DNA from: Verrucomicrobium sp.
GTDB lineage: Bacteria > Verrucomicrobiota > Verrucomicrobiia > Methylacidiphilales > UBA1321
Direction of reading: 5' to 3'
Assembly: GCA_017849585.1 (NCBI GenBank)
Contig: JAFIGT010000001.1
Coordinates: forward strand, 1-64,000
Length of the DNA: 64,000 bases
Shown here: positions 11,372 to 19,805 of the stretch, one piece after another
Layout of the letters: each line of letters opens with the position of its first letter
How positions within the stretch are numbered: position 1 is the stretch's first letter
Translations under genes and position numbers: made by a program
Notes under the pieces: generated by a model
Database searches by the model: none
Told to the model about the DNA's origin: nothing
The model's input: only the letters and a program-made list of their open reading frames with translations

Positions 11372-11631
11372 AAAAAAATCTGAAAATTTTTGATTTTTTC
11401 GCGCGGGATTGTCCAAAAAGGGCTCAAAATCGCGTTTTTTGACCTCAAAAACGCATCCAAAAGTCTGCATTTCGCCGCAATCCGGACCGTTACGGGGCTT
11501 GGCGAGCGTCTTTCGTGAGCGGAAATGGTGCCTTTCTCCTCTGAAATGACTCTTTCGAGCTCTCTCCTGTCTTCGCATTCTTCCACTGCTTTTCCCTCTA
11601 CAGCACGAGGGAAAAAGGCTAGTCTTTGGCC

Positions 11632-12480
11632 ATGTCCTACATGATTCGTCCGATGAAATTGCGTGATTTAGCGACAGCCATTGAGTGGGCCGGCACGGAG
11701 GGGTGGAACCCCGGGCGTCACGATCTGAAAAGTTTCTACGCCGCGGATCCGAATGGCTTTTTCCTCGGGGAATACGAGGGAAAACCTGTCGCGACCTTCT
11801 CGGCTGTGGCCTATGACGACGCGTATGGATTTGTGGGCTTCTATATTGCGCATCCCGATTTTCGTGGGCGAGGCTTCGGCCTGAAAATCTGGGAGCATGG
11901 GTTGAATTACCTCGGAAAGCGGACGATCGGCCTCGATGGTGTGGTCGCACAGCAGGAAAATTATCGACGCTCGGGCTTTTCACTCGCGTACCGCAATGCG
12001 CGCTATCAAGGCGAGAGTCCCCAGACCACCGGGGCGCTCGAGGCGAATCCCTCTCTCGTTGAGGCCCGTCTTCTCCCTTTCCCACAATTGCGCGACTTTG
12101 ACCGGCGCTATCACCCGGCAGCTCGCGACGCCTTCCTCTCTCATTGGCTCGCGCAACCGGAGTCAATCGCCCTGGCGCATCTCGAGAACGACGCGCTCGA
12201 TGGCTATGGCGTCATTCGACCCGCGCGCGATGCCTGGCGCATCGGGCCGCTCTTTGCCCGCACGGAAGGAGCCGCCATTTCCCTTTTCGAGGGACTCATC
12301 GCCCGCATCCCCGGCGAAAAGTTCGCCATTGATGTGCCCGATGCAAATCCTGCGGCCGTTCGACTCGCCAAGCGTTTCTCGCTCGAGCCCAGCTTTGAAA
12401 CCGCTCGCATGTATCGCGGTCCCGCGCCACAAATCGATGTGAAGGGAATTTATGGAGTCACCACGTTGGAGTTGGGCTAG
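11632..12480 (+). CDS. GNAT family N-acetyltransferase
   Basis: 282 residues from ATG 11632; TTG 11626 (better spaced from AAGG) and ATG 11641 (closest to family N-termini, MIRPMKLRDLATAIEWAGTEGWNPG) are alternatives. The N-terminal GNAT domain has GFVGFYIAHPDFRGRGFGLKIWEHGLNYLG, the acetyl-CoA pyrophosphate loop (R-G-R-G-F-G). The C-terminal half is a second, GNAT-like domain of the Acetyltransf_18 type (EGLIARIPGEKFAIDVPDANPAAVRLAKRFSLEPSFETARMYRG). The family acetylates small amines or acts in stress tolerance; the substrate is unknown. It is divergent from the rRNA operon and has no operon partners. Confidence 0.87.
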   Translation: MSYMIRPMKLRDLATAIEWAGTEGWNPGRHDLKSFYAADPNGFFLGEYEGKPVATFSAVAYDDAYGFVGFYIAHPDFRGRGFGLKIWEHGLNYLGKRTIGLDGVVAQQENYRRSGFSLAYRNARYQGESPQTTGALEANPSLVEARLLPFPQLRDFDRRYHPAARDAFLSHWLAQPESIALAHLENDALDGYGVIRPARDAWRIGPLFARTEGAAISLFEGLIARIPGEKFAIDVPDANPAAVRLAKRFSLEPSFETARMYRGPAPQIDVKGIYGVTTLELG

Positions 12481-12833
12481 CGCGCAAACTCCAGCAGCAC
12501 TCGATCTCTGCTTGATTCTGATTTTTCAGATCACTGATTGATCCCGCCGAGACAAAGGTCAACCTACGATCCACCCAAAATACGGCTGATCGCCATCCCT
12601 TCTTCACAAAGATGTCACGCTATGATCGTGCTTCATTATGACCTTAATTACTAATCCTATTAGCAGATTTCATTTATACACCTGAATACCGATCCATTAC
12701 AATTTTGACGCCACTAGCCTCGTTTTCGCCCCTTTTTGGGGCAAAAATATTTCGTTGATGAACAGTTAGTTAGCGGTGGTACTTGTGACAACGTGCTTGA
12801 TCTCTTAGGGACCACCCCTAACCTGACGATGTT
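12481..12833. other. Intergenic region, nothing recognised
   Basis: About 350 bp, increasingly A+T rich toward the next gene. No terminator-like hairpin, tRNA or protein frame was found. Confidence 0.5.
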
Positions 12834-13745
12834 ATGCGAGACATGAGGACATCCTACGACCTGACGAAGATTATTGCGATGACCGCCTACCAGGAGACCG
12901 CGCCGTTTCCACGGCCGATGTCGAGCTTCCAGCTCCGGAAATATCTCGTGATTACAAATTTTTGCTGGCTGGTTGGTCTCATCACCATCTGCTACACCAC
13001 CATGGCCGTGGCCAAGTTCGCTTGGACGCAGCGCGCCGAGCGCGTGGCCGAGGCGGAGCACAGCCAAGCCCTGCAAGACGAGATCAACCGCCTTGCCGAA
13101 CTGCACCAATATACCGCCGCGCAAACGATGCAGCTGGCCAAGACCATTCAAGGCGTGCTCGACACCACCAGCGGTTCTCAGCGCCGCTTCATGGCGTCCA
13201 TCCTGCCGGAAGCCCTGCGCTTGCAAACCCTCTACAAGATCCCTGTCTCCGCCACCATCGGCATGGCGATCTACGAGAGCGGTTACGGCAGCAGCCCGCT
13301 GGCGAAGGAAAACCACAACTACTTTGGCATGAAGGCTCAAGGCGATGATTGGGAAGGCGACACCGTCGTCCGCAACACCAAGGATCTCGGCCAACGCACC
13401 CTCGCCTCCTTCCGCAGCTTCCCCGATATGAAAAGCGGACTGGAAGGCTATGCCACGTTCCTGCGCACCAAGGACCGCTATGCGAAGGCGTTCGATCTTC
13501 GTTCCGGACCTAAATTCGTAGAGACGATCGCCCGTGCCGGTTATTGTCCCGATTCCAACTACGCTTCGAGCGTGGCCACGATCATTAACCGTCACAAGCT
13601 TTCAACTCTCGACCTGCCGGAAGAGCTCCCCTCCACCACCAACCCCACGAGCCCCCGGCTCGCGGCGCAGTTGACCGAAGTGGATAGCCTGCCGCTCACG
13701 GCTCCCTCCGCCAACGCGACCACGCTGGAAACCGCACGGAACTAA
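12834..13745 (+). CDS. Membrane-anchored GH73-type N-acetylglucosaminidase, first copy
   Basis: 303 residues. A cytoplasmic N-terminus (MRDMRTSYDLTKI) leads to one transmembrane helix at about 42-62 (LVITNFCWLVGLITICYTTMA), then an Ala/Glu/Gln-rich coiled-coil-like stretch (65-115), then a glucosaminidase domain (about 125-255). The catalytic motif is IGMAIYESGYGSSPLAKENHNYFGMK with Glu148. Later blocks are FRSFPDMKSGLEGYATFL and AGYCPDSNYASSVATIINRHKL. This fold cleaves the beta-1,4 bond after GlcNAc in peptidoglycan; the topology places it in the periplasm. The Pro/Ser/Thr tail lacks a known domain. The paralogue at 14304 has the same layout. A terminator follows. Confidence 0.88.
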   Translation: MRDMRTSYDLTKIIAMTAYQETAPFPRPMSSFQLRKYLVITNFCWLVGLITICYTTMAVAKFAWTQRAERVAEAEHSQALQDEINRLAELHQYTAAQTMQLAKTIQGVLDTTSGSQRRFMASILPEALRLQTLYKIPVSATIGMAIYESGYGSSPLAKENHNYFGMKAQGDDWEGDTVVRNTKDLGQRTLASFRSFPDMKSGLEGYATFLRTKDRYAKAFDLRSGPKFVETIARAGYCPDSNYASSVATIINRHKLSTLDLPEELPSTTNPTSPRLAAQLTEVDSLPLTAPSANATTLETARN

Positions 13746-13762
13746 TCGGCGCTTCCGCAATC

Positions 13763-13801
13763 AAGCCCCCTGACCGAGTCACACCGGCAGGGGCTTTTTG
13801 C
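13763..13801 (+). terminator. Terminator of the first GH73 gene
   Basis: AGCCCCCTG pairs with CAGGGGCT across a 15-nt loop that has its own CCG/CGG closure. TTTTTG follows. Confidence 0.85.
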
Positions 13802-14303
13802 TGCCCAGATGGCTGGCCACGATCATTTCACGCCTTGACCGCCTCGAGAGATTCGACCTCGCGGACCATCTCGTACGAAGGCTCACCATTCGATCTGGAA
13901 GACACCCCTCACCCCGTTTATTTACTCAACGGTGAGTATTTTGAAACCAGGGCCGTTTGCCCCATCGGCTAAAAACCGGATCTCCGGTAAACTCACCCAT
14001 CGCAACTTGGAAAGTGATATCGACATTTGAAGCAAACACGGTCGGATGATTTCCCCAACTGCCCCGTTGGCACATCCCTTGCACTACAAGAAACAGCTAA
14101 ACTGATTTCCCTCTTGGGACGACTTATCAAGAGAGGACAGGATTAGTTCAGCCGTAAAAACCTCACAAAAGAAGTCACACTCGCGTAAGAAAACGATACA
14201 CAGTAAATACACTTCACTAATACACAATAGCTTATAAATCTTTTTACGAAAATACTTGTGATTTCAAACTATATTCATCACTATTCTTTATAATTAATCG
14301 CGT
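13802..14303. other. Long intergenic region holding a sigma-54-type promoter and ~200-nt leader
   Basis: Apart from the promoter at 14068-14083 there is no clear gene. A 45-codon frame from a TTG near 13844 has no ribosome site and is not called. The last 150 bases before the next gene are strongly A+T rich. Confidence 0.55.
14068..14083 (+). promoter_or_regulatory. Sigma-54 (RpoN) promoter, -24/-12
   Basis: TGGCAC-ATCCC-TTGCA matches the RpoN consensus TGGCAC-N5-TTGCW at every position, preceded by T. Transcription would start near 14095, giving a ~200-nt leader before the second GH73 gene. Confidence 0.75.
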
Positions 14304-15221
14304 ATGCGTTCTTACGATCTAACCCGATCCCTTCCGCTTTGCAGCTACCGGGCGCCTCAAGTTGAGCTCCCGCGGGGTCGGTGGTCGACGTTTCAGCTGA
14401 AACGTCTGGTTTTCTTCTCCAATTTCTTCTGGTTTCTCATTACCTGCGGCACCTGCTATGTGATCGGCTGGATGTTCCTGCAGCAAATCCGTGTGGAGTC
14501 GGCCCGTCTGGCCGAACGCCAACAAGCCTTCGAACTGCAACAGCAGATCAATCGCCTGGCCCAGATGACCTCCCTGTCCGCCGCGCAGACTCTGGAGCTG
14601 GCCCAGACCATCCAGAAGACCTTGGACACCGCCTCGGGCCAGCAACGGGCCTTCCTGTCGGCCATTGTCCCGCTCGCCATCCGCCTGCAGACCGCTTACC
14701 GCATCCCGGCCTCGGCCACCGTCGGCATGGCGATCTACGAAAGCCGCTACGGCACCAGCGTTCTGGCGCAGGAACACAACAATTTCTTCGGCATCAAAGC
14801 GCTCGACCCGAGCTGGAGCGGGGAAAAGACCTACCAACCGACCCGCGACAGCGGCGTGGCGACCCACGCCTACTTCCGGAAATATCCCTCCATGGAGAGC
14901 GGCATCGAAGGCTACGCCCAATTTCTGCGTAACAGCGAACGCTATCAGGGGGCTTTTGGCGCCCGTCGCGGCATCGATTTCATCCAGTCGGTCCTGAAAG
15001 CCGGTTACTGCCCGGATGGCGATTATGCCGGTAACGTATCAAACATCATCGAACGCCATCGCCTCGCCGAGCTCGACAAGGTGCAAGACATGATCGCCCA
15101 ACCCGCCCAACAAGCCCCGGCACAAGCGGTCGCTCCCGCCTCCGCCTCTCCCAAGCTCTCCCTCGTCACTCCTGCCGAAGCCGCCCAGGCGATCCTCGCA
15201 AAGGCCGGTCTCAGTAATTGA
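14304..15221 (+). CDS. Membrane-anchored GH73-type N-acetylglucosaminidase, second copy
   Basis: 305 residues, colinear with the product of 12834-13745. The N-terminus (MRSYDLTRS) shares YDLT with its paralogue. A transmembrane helix at about 36-57 (FFSNFFWFLITCGTCYVIGWMF), a Gln/Ala-rich coil (65-115) and the glucosaminidase domain follow, with IGMAIYESRYGTSVLAQEHNNFFGIK and Glu146. The Ala/Pro-rich tail (after about 265) is lineage specific. It should cut peptidoglycan in the periplasm while held in the inner membrane. A perfect sigma-54 -24/-12 box upstream means it is probably switched by an RpoN activator, unlike its neighbour. It converges with the zinc-ribbon gene with a 7-bp gap. Confidence 0.88.
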   Translation: MRSYDLTRSLPLCSYRAPQVELPRGRWSTFQLKRLVFFSNFFWFLITCGTCYVIGWMFLQQIRVESARLAERQQAFELQQQINRLAQMTSLSAAQTLELAQTIQKTLDTASGQQRAFLSAIVPLAIRLQTAYRIPASATVGMAIYESRYGTSVLAQEHNNFFGIKALDPSWSGEKTYQPTRDSGVATHAYFRKYPSMESGIEGYAQFLRNSERYQGAFGARRGIDFIQSVLKAGYCPDGDYAGNVSNIIERHRLAELDKVQDMIAQPAQQAPAQAVAPASASPKLSLVTPAEAAQAILAKAGLSN

Positions 15222-15228
15222 ACTGACT

Positions 15229-15711
15229 TCAGCAGCCTGTAGACGGCATCTTCAGCCAGTACAGGAAGGCCTCCCACCCTTGCCCCGTCCCGATGGGACG
15301 ATTCTCGATTTGCTGTCGCTCCCATTCCACCTGGAACTTCGCCATCGCTACTTTCGATTCGGGAGATAGCTCTTTTTCGGTCGGCTCCGGTCGCGACAGG
15401 GCTTCAAGTTCCTGATCATCAAACCAGATCAGGCAGCAGCGCTTGCAGACATCGAGGGTCAACGTTCCTCCCGGCACCGGCGTCATGAAGGTTTGCATGG
15501 CCATGGTGCAACCGGGGCAATGCGCCGTACCGGAATCGGGTGAACGGATGGCCGTCTGCCACAGGGTATTGACCACCGGCTTTGGTAATAATTGACGCAG
15601 AACCCCGATGCCAATCATCTGTCCCCGGCACTCGGGGCAAGCAAACGAAAGTCCCGATCCGCGTTCGATGCGAACCAACGATTGCCCCGGACATTTCGCG
15701 CAGGAATACAT
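15229..15711 (-). CDS. Zinc-ribbon (zf-TFIIB-like) protein
   Basis: 160 residues from the ATG at 15711, which has a strong GGGGAGGGG ribosome site; an upstream ATG (15735) is less likely. Four CxxC pairs make two probable zinc ribbons: YSCAKC with FACPEC (about 3-32) and HCPGC with VCKRC (about 64-92). WFDDQELEAL after the last pair is the hallmark of zf-TFIIB ribbons. The C-terminal part (100-160) is charged and helical (KVAMAKFQVEWERQQIENRP). There is no membrane segment. Such proteins may bind nucleic acid or other proteins; no role is known. It converges with the second GH73 gene. Confidence 0.82.
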   Translation of the reverse strand: MYSCAKCPGQSLVRIERGSGLSFACPECRGQMIGIGVLRQLLPKPVVNTLWQTAIRSPDSGTAHCPGCTMAMQTFMTPVPGGTLTLDVCKRCCLIWFDDQELEALSRPEPTEKELSPESKVAMAKFQVEWERQQIENRPIGTGQGWEAFLYWLKMPSTGC

Positions 15712-15834
15712 AGCCCCTCCCCGTAATGAGAGCAAATTTTACGGGGCGCGCACCCGAATGGAAAGCGGAATGATTTCTCGCAGAGCCCGCCCCTCTACGT
15801 CTTGGCGAACTTGGCGAAAAACTTCCCCTTGCCG

Positions 15835-17658
15835 CTACTGCCGCGTCACGCGCAGGCGCATGAATCGCCGCGAGGCGGCGCTGAGCGGCTGGGTGTCCTT
15901 CACCACGATCGTCTCGATCCCGGTCGACGGCGTATTATCGCTCACCCCCACTTGATTCGCGCTCAAGAAGGGATCAATCGCCGTCCATGGTCCCGCCGGA
16001 TCATTCGCGGCTTCGACCATGACGGACACATCCGTCGCGCCCTTGCTGTGCGTGAAGGTATAGGTGAAATAGGGCACTCCGGCAACCAACCCCTGCTCGG
16101 CCGCGGGCAGACTGTCCGGGCGATTCGCCACCGTGGCCGATAACCCCAGCGCATAGGCCATGAGATTCGGAATGCCGTCGCCATGCGGCATCGCCAGATC
16201 CGCCGCGTGGGAATCGGTCGAGTTGGTCGTGCCGTAGTTGACGTAGCGCCAGCCGTCGATACCCGCAGGCAGATAGACCAGCGAACTCGCCTCTGCGCTT
16301 GCTTCCGCCGAACCGCCGGGATTGATCGCCCGAACTCGATAGTAGAGCGGGCTCGTAGTCCGATTGCCCGAATCGGTGAAGCTGAGCGTCGGCACCGTGA
16401 CCTGACCGATCGGGGAAAAACCCGAGCCCGATGTACTGGAGCGCTCGATAATGTAAGCACCCGCTTTCGCAGCAGCAGACCAGTTTACGATCACTTGCCC
16501 CGCGACCGTGCCAGGCTTGGCGGTGAGGCCCGTCACCACCGCCGGTTTCGCCGCCATGATCGCCGCCAATCGACTTCCCATCTGGGCGAATCCCGCATTG
16601 TTCGGATGCACTTTTACCGGATCGAAATAGGTCACGCTGTTGTCGATCAAGGTCGGCCCCTCCACGATGTAAATGTTGGGATCGGTCGCCTGCCGGGCCG
16701 CCACCACCGCGCGTAACTGCGCCCGGTAATTTTCCAGCGGCTCTGTCGCCGCAGACGGTGCCCACGAAGAATCCACCCAGAGCGAGGTAATGGCGTAGAT
16801 CGGTACGTTGGGTTGAATCGTGCGTAGATAGTTGAAAAAGTTGGTCATAACCGTTCCGTAACGGGTTGAGCTCAGCCCACCCTGCCAGTCATTCACCCCG
16901 ATGCACACCGAGATAATGTCCGCGTTCAGTGGCCCAATATAATCCCGTGCGTCCAGCGAGGTGGCAGCACGCCCCGCCATGCCGAGATTCATCACCTGCC
17001 AGTTATTCTGCTGCGCAACAAGGTAGGCATACCCCTTCATGCAATCGGTCGCGGTAAATCCCTGCGTGACCGAATCGCCATACGCCAGATAACGAATACT
17101 CGGCCGCGCCGTGGGCGTGGAAAATTGCGCCGTGTCGTTGACCACCACGGCTTGCAAATCCACCGAGTCGCCATACGGCAGAATCAATTCGTAATCGTGA
17201 AAACTGCCCGCCGCACCAGGAACCACATTTACCGTGACCTGCTCGGCCGCCCGCACCGTCGTTGTCGCCACCGTTTTAAACGTCCATGCGGCATTACCTA
17301 CGCCGTCGACGAGATAAAAGCCGATACTATTGCGCGCCGTAGTGGAGACATGGAGCGAGTTGTAATAGAGCTGGACCTGAATGCTCGTCGCATCGGTACG
17401 AAAACGAATTCGCGCCCCGGGATTATCCGCGTTGTAGCCGGTCCCGGCCATCGGAATCATGCGATCGAACCGCGCCAACTTGCGCGACGCATCAAAGGGC
17501 GACGTCACGTACGTCAGCCGGACATAATCCGAGTACGAAATCCGTGCGTCATCCGGGTAAACCGTGACGGCGGCGGAGACCTTCCCCCAAGCACATGCCG
17601 TTACGATTAAAAGAACAAAAAAATCTATTTTTCGATTTAACAGGAATTTATAGGACAT
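15835..17658 (-). CDS. Secreted SGNH/GDSL hydrolase with Fn3 domain
   Basis: 607 residues. Signal peptide about 1-30. Residues 31-180 form a beta-rich domain like the jelly-roll ahead of CE2-type esterases. The SGNH domain (about 185-370) has YGDSVTQG with Ser196, LGMAGR, GVNDWQG (block III Asn) and DPVKVHPNNAGF (Asp346, His351). A fibronectin type III domain follows (about 375-460: GQVIVNWSAAAKAGAYIIERS...YYRVRAINPGG). The last 110 residues carry HGDGIPNLMAYALGLSA, a segment seen at the end of many exported verrucomicrobial proteins and perhaps a surface-sorting region. The likely activity is removal of acetyl or other acyl groups from polysaccharides outside the cell. It stands alone on the strand. 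Confidence 0.88.
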   Translation of the reverse strand: MSYKFLLNRKIDFFVLLIVTACAWGKVSAAVTVYPDDARISYSDYVRLTYVTSPFDASRKLARFDRMIPMAGTGYNADNPGARIRFRTDATSIQVQLYYNSLHVSTTARNSIGFYLVDGVGNAAWTFKTVATTTVRAAEQVTVNVVPGAAGSFHDYELILPYGDSVDLQAVVVNDTAQFSTPTARPSIRYLAYGDSVTQGFTATDCMKGYAYLVAQQNNWQVMNLGMAGRAATSLDARDYIGPLNADIISVCIGVNDWQGGLSSTRYGTVMTNFFNYLRTIQPNVPIYAITSLWVDSSWAPSAATEPLENYRAQLRAVVAARQATDPNIYIVEGPTLIDNSVTYFDPVKVHPNNAGFAQMGSRLAAIMAAKPAVVTGLTAKPGTVAGQVIVNWSAAAKAGAYIIERSSTSGSGFSPIGQVTVPTLSFTDSGNRTTSPLYYRVRAINPGGSAEASAEASSLVYLPAGIDGWRYVNYGTTNSTDSHAADLAMPHGDGIPNLMAYALGLSATVANRPDSLPAAEQGLVAGVPYFTYTFTHSKGATDVSVMVEAANDPAGPWTAIDPFLSANQVGVSDNTPSTGIETIVVKDTQPLSAASRRFMRLRVTRQ

Positions 17659-17932
17659 AAATCAGAGTTTTATCGTTTATTTAAGATAAACGACTATCAC
17701 AATGATTATGGTATAAGCGATCCGGGAACACAGGTCAAGCTTCACCTGATAAAACGTTTTTTCATAAAGGACGAAACCAGTGTTGGCTTCGTATCTATCG
17801 CTTTTTCGGTTGGATTGTGACTGAAGACCGTGAGGGCTTTTTCTGGAGGCGGTTCAATGAGTCGCCTCCGCGGCACACAGCACCGCCTACAACGCCGAAA
17901 CAACCATCGGCCATCCCATGTGACGAATCTCT

Positions 17933-18430
17933 CTACCGGCCGCGCCAGTTGGCGATCCACTGGTTGGTGCTCGCCGCCGTCTGATCGGTCTTGCCCGCCG
18001 TGGACCACAGATCGAACGACGTCGGATTCATCGGCCCGTTCCTGGTATACCCATAGGCATGACCATACGGGTCCTGAATGTAGGAGTGGACACCGGAACT
18101 TCCCAGTTGTGACCGTTTGATGTCCATGTAGGACTTCCCCGTCATCGGCGAAGCAAAGGAGTCGCGTCCGCAAAGATTGGTGTAGAGCGACACCGACGCG
18201 GGAATATAATCGCCCGGATTGTAACCGACCGCCGTGCCGGGTGGGTATTGTCCCGTCTCGGTCTTGAAACTCTCCAGCGCCGTTTCCATCGCCTGAATTT
18301 CCGTTCCAATGCGTGCCCGCGCCATCCAGTTCCAAACCCCGGGCAAAGCCCCGAGAATGATGGCTGCCAGAATGGCAATCACCGCCAGCATCACCAACAC
18401 TTCCGTCAAAGTAAATCCCGCCCGCTTCAT
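17933..18430 (-). CDS. Type II secretion/pilin-like prepilin, copy 1
   Basis: 165 residues. The N-terminus MKRAGFTLTEVLVMLAVIAILAAIILG is a classical class III signal: Gly-Phe cleavage site, Glu at mature position 5, then the hydrophobic helix. The soluble part (ALESFKTETGQYPPGTA...IQDPYGHAYGY...DLWSTAGKTDQ) resembles GspG-type major pseudopilins: a helix, then a short sheet with Asp/Gly calcium-type turns and the 'DPYG-x-x-Y-x-Y' and 'DLWS-G' blocks. It would form a short periplasmic pseudopilus or be a standalone pilin-like protein. It is followed upstream by a diverged paralogue (18540-19055). No secretion ATPase or secretin is in the window. Confidence 0.9.
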   Translation of the reverse strand: MKRAGFTLTEVLVMLAVIAILAAIILGALPGVWNWMARARIGTEIQAMETALESFKTETGQYPPGTAVGYNPGDYIPASVSLYTNLCGRDSFASPMTGKSYMDIKRSQLGSSGVHSYIQDPYGHAYGYTRNGPMNPTSFDLWSTAGKTDQTAASTNQWIANWRGR

Positions 18431-18539
18431 GATACTCCCCTTGTTTCCCTTCCCGTTTGTCGGACTGGCACACTATGCGGTCGGTAACCCAAAGGGAATC
18501 ACGAAAAAACGAATCCTTTTCCTCGAACGGCACGACGAT

Positions 18540-19055
18540 CTAGTTCGCCGTCCAATTCGTGATCCACCGATTCGTATTTTCAGCGGAATTACCGACACTC
18601 CCGCCTGTAGACCATAAATCGTAGTAGCCGGGGTTCATGAGGCCGTTAGTCCGGTAGCCGTAGGCGTACCCATAGACATCTTGCACATAGGAAAACGCCC
18701 CTGACCTTCCGACCTGGGATGATTTGAACGCGAGATAAACCGGACCTGAAAAATTCGTCGCACTGAACGAGTTCTTGCCGCTGAGATTTGTGTAGAGCGA
18801 AAGAGCGGAATCGATGTAGTTCTTGGGATCGCTACCGGATGCTGTACCGGGAGGATAATAACCCCGGTCTGTCTTGAAGGCTTCAAGAGCATAACTGAAA
18901 GCCCCGATTTCAGCGGCGGTCCGCAATGCGGCGGCACGATGACCTATTCCACGGGAACTCAACCACTGAATTGTAATGATCGACAGTACCGCGATGACGC
19001 AGATGATCACCACAAGCTCGGTCAACGCAAAATTGGAATTTCCGCACTGCTTCAT
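18540..19055 (-). CDS. Pseudopilin-like protein, copy 2, with altered cleavage site
   Basis: 171 residues, paralogous to the product of 17933-18430 in order of blocks: ALEAFKTDRGYYPPGTASGSDPKNY, YVQDVYGYAYGYRTNGLMNPGYYDLWSTGGS. The N-terminus is MKQCGNSNFALTELVVIICVIAVLS. The Phe and Glu5 of the prepilin motif are kept, but the invariant Gly before the cut is Asn. Processing by the prepilin peptidase may therefore fail or be slow, leaving it as an anchored protein. It lies 109 bp upstream of copy 1 on the same strand, so the two probably arose by tandem duplication and may be co-transcribed. Confidence 0.85.
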   Translation of the reverse strand: MKQCGNSNFALTELVVIICVIAVLSIITIQWLSSRGIGHRAAALRTAAEIGAFSYALEAFKTDRGYYPPGTASGSDPKNYIDSALSLYTNLSGKNSFSATNFSGPVYLAFKSSQVGRSGAFSYVQDVYGYAYGYRTNGLMNPGYYDLWSTGGSVGNSAENTNRWITNWTAN

Positions 19056-19128
19056 TTTTTGCCCCCTCCCTTCTTAGGATAATAATCTTCAGGACAAAAA
19101 ATGAAAGCGTGGGATTGATCGGCGCTCC

Positions 19129-19572
19129 CTAACTCTGCGAATACACCTTTGCCAGCATCTCCGAGAGCGGCGTGTATGTAAATTTCTCCTCTTCCGGTTG
19201 CGGCGCGGTGGAGTCGGTGCTGGCCGCAGCGCTCGCGCTGGCCTCCTCACTTTTTTTAGCCGCTTCCACGCTTGAAGCCGATTTGCCTTTGTGTTCGCCG
19301 CCGTGAGGACAGTTGATCACCGTGCCGGTCGACACACTGATCGTATCGCCATCGGCGTTGGTATAGGTTGACGAGGAGGAGGTACTGGAACTCGAACTGG
19401 ATGCCGCCGCAGCCGGAGCGGCTTTCCCGGTGGAAGTCTCGGCATCGCTACACGTACATACGGCTTGTTGGCACACCGTACAGGTGGGTACCGTTCCCGA
19501 ACCGGAACTGGAAGCGGTCGACTGAGTACTGACCGCACTGACACTGCCGCTGATACTGGTGATGGATGACAT
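19129..19572 (-). CDS. Ser/Ala-rich hypothetical protein with a Cys cluster
   Basis: 147 residues, not recognised. Start chosen by AAGGAAAAGCC before ATG 19572. The chain is low complexity (long Ser/Thr/Ala runs). A compact Cys group, CTVCQQAVCTC (about 31-41), and a later CPHGGEHKG could bind a metal. There is no signal peptide or membrane segment. The N-terminus MSSITSISGSVSAVSTQSTA has a Ser/Val periodicity like a beta or unstructured region. It lies upstream of the two pseudopilin genes on the same strand, 73 bp away, which may mean a shared transcript. Composition bias makes any homology claim unsafe. Confidence 0.65.
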   Translation of the reverse strand: MSSITSISGSVSAVSTQSTASSSGSGTVPTCTVCQQAVCTCSDAETSTGKAAPAAAASSSSSSTSSSSTYTNADGDTISVSTGTVINCPHGGEHKGKSASSVEAAKKSEEASASAAASTDSTAPQPEEEKFTYTPLSEMLAKVYSQS

Positions 19573-19805
19573 GGCTTTTCCTTTCGTAATGATGAGACAG
19601 GGGGGCGCTCAAAGTTCTCGTCCCGATTTCGAATCACCTTAATAGAAAGGCAGCTTATTTATCGATCCGACTCCCTTGCCGCTGCCAAGCGCTTTTGCCG
19701 GAGATCGTTACGCCGTAAATCGCCCCGCAGAGGAAATTTTTTACCCATTGGCAAAAGTGCCGATATCACTGTAGGCTCACCGCGTTTACCTCAAGTCAAC
19801 TTTCC

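Larger units (their letters stand above)
10901..11625. other. 16S leader and upstream region, no protein gene seen
   Basis: Contains the 16S processing stem, a boxA, a possible promoter and at least three hairpins flanked by A/T runs between 11310 and 11454. Short open frames here have no credible ribosome sites or protein-like composition. Confidence 0.6.

Noticed and set aside
10972-11586. Frames at 10972-11232 (+) and 11272-11586 (-) in the 16S leader
   Set aside because: Both overlap processing stems and hairpins, have no ribosome sites, and their composition is not protein-like.
13844-13981. 45-codon frame from TTG in the gap before the second GH73 gene
   Set aside because: No ribosome site, no known family, low composition quality; the region is better explained as promoter and leader.
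17844-17870. 7-bp hairpin after pseudopilin copy 1 as terminator
   Set aside because: The expected T-run is missing on the minus strand (GAAAAAG follows).
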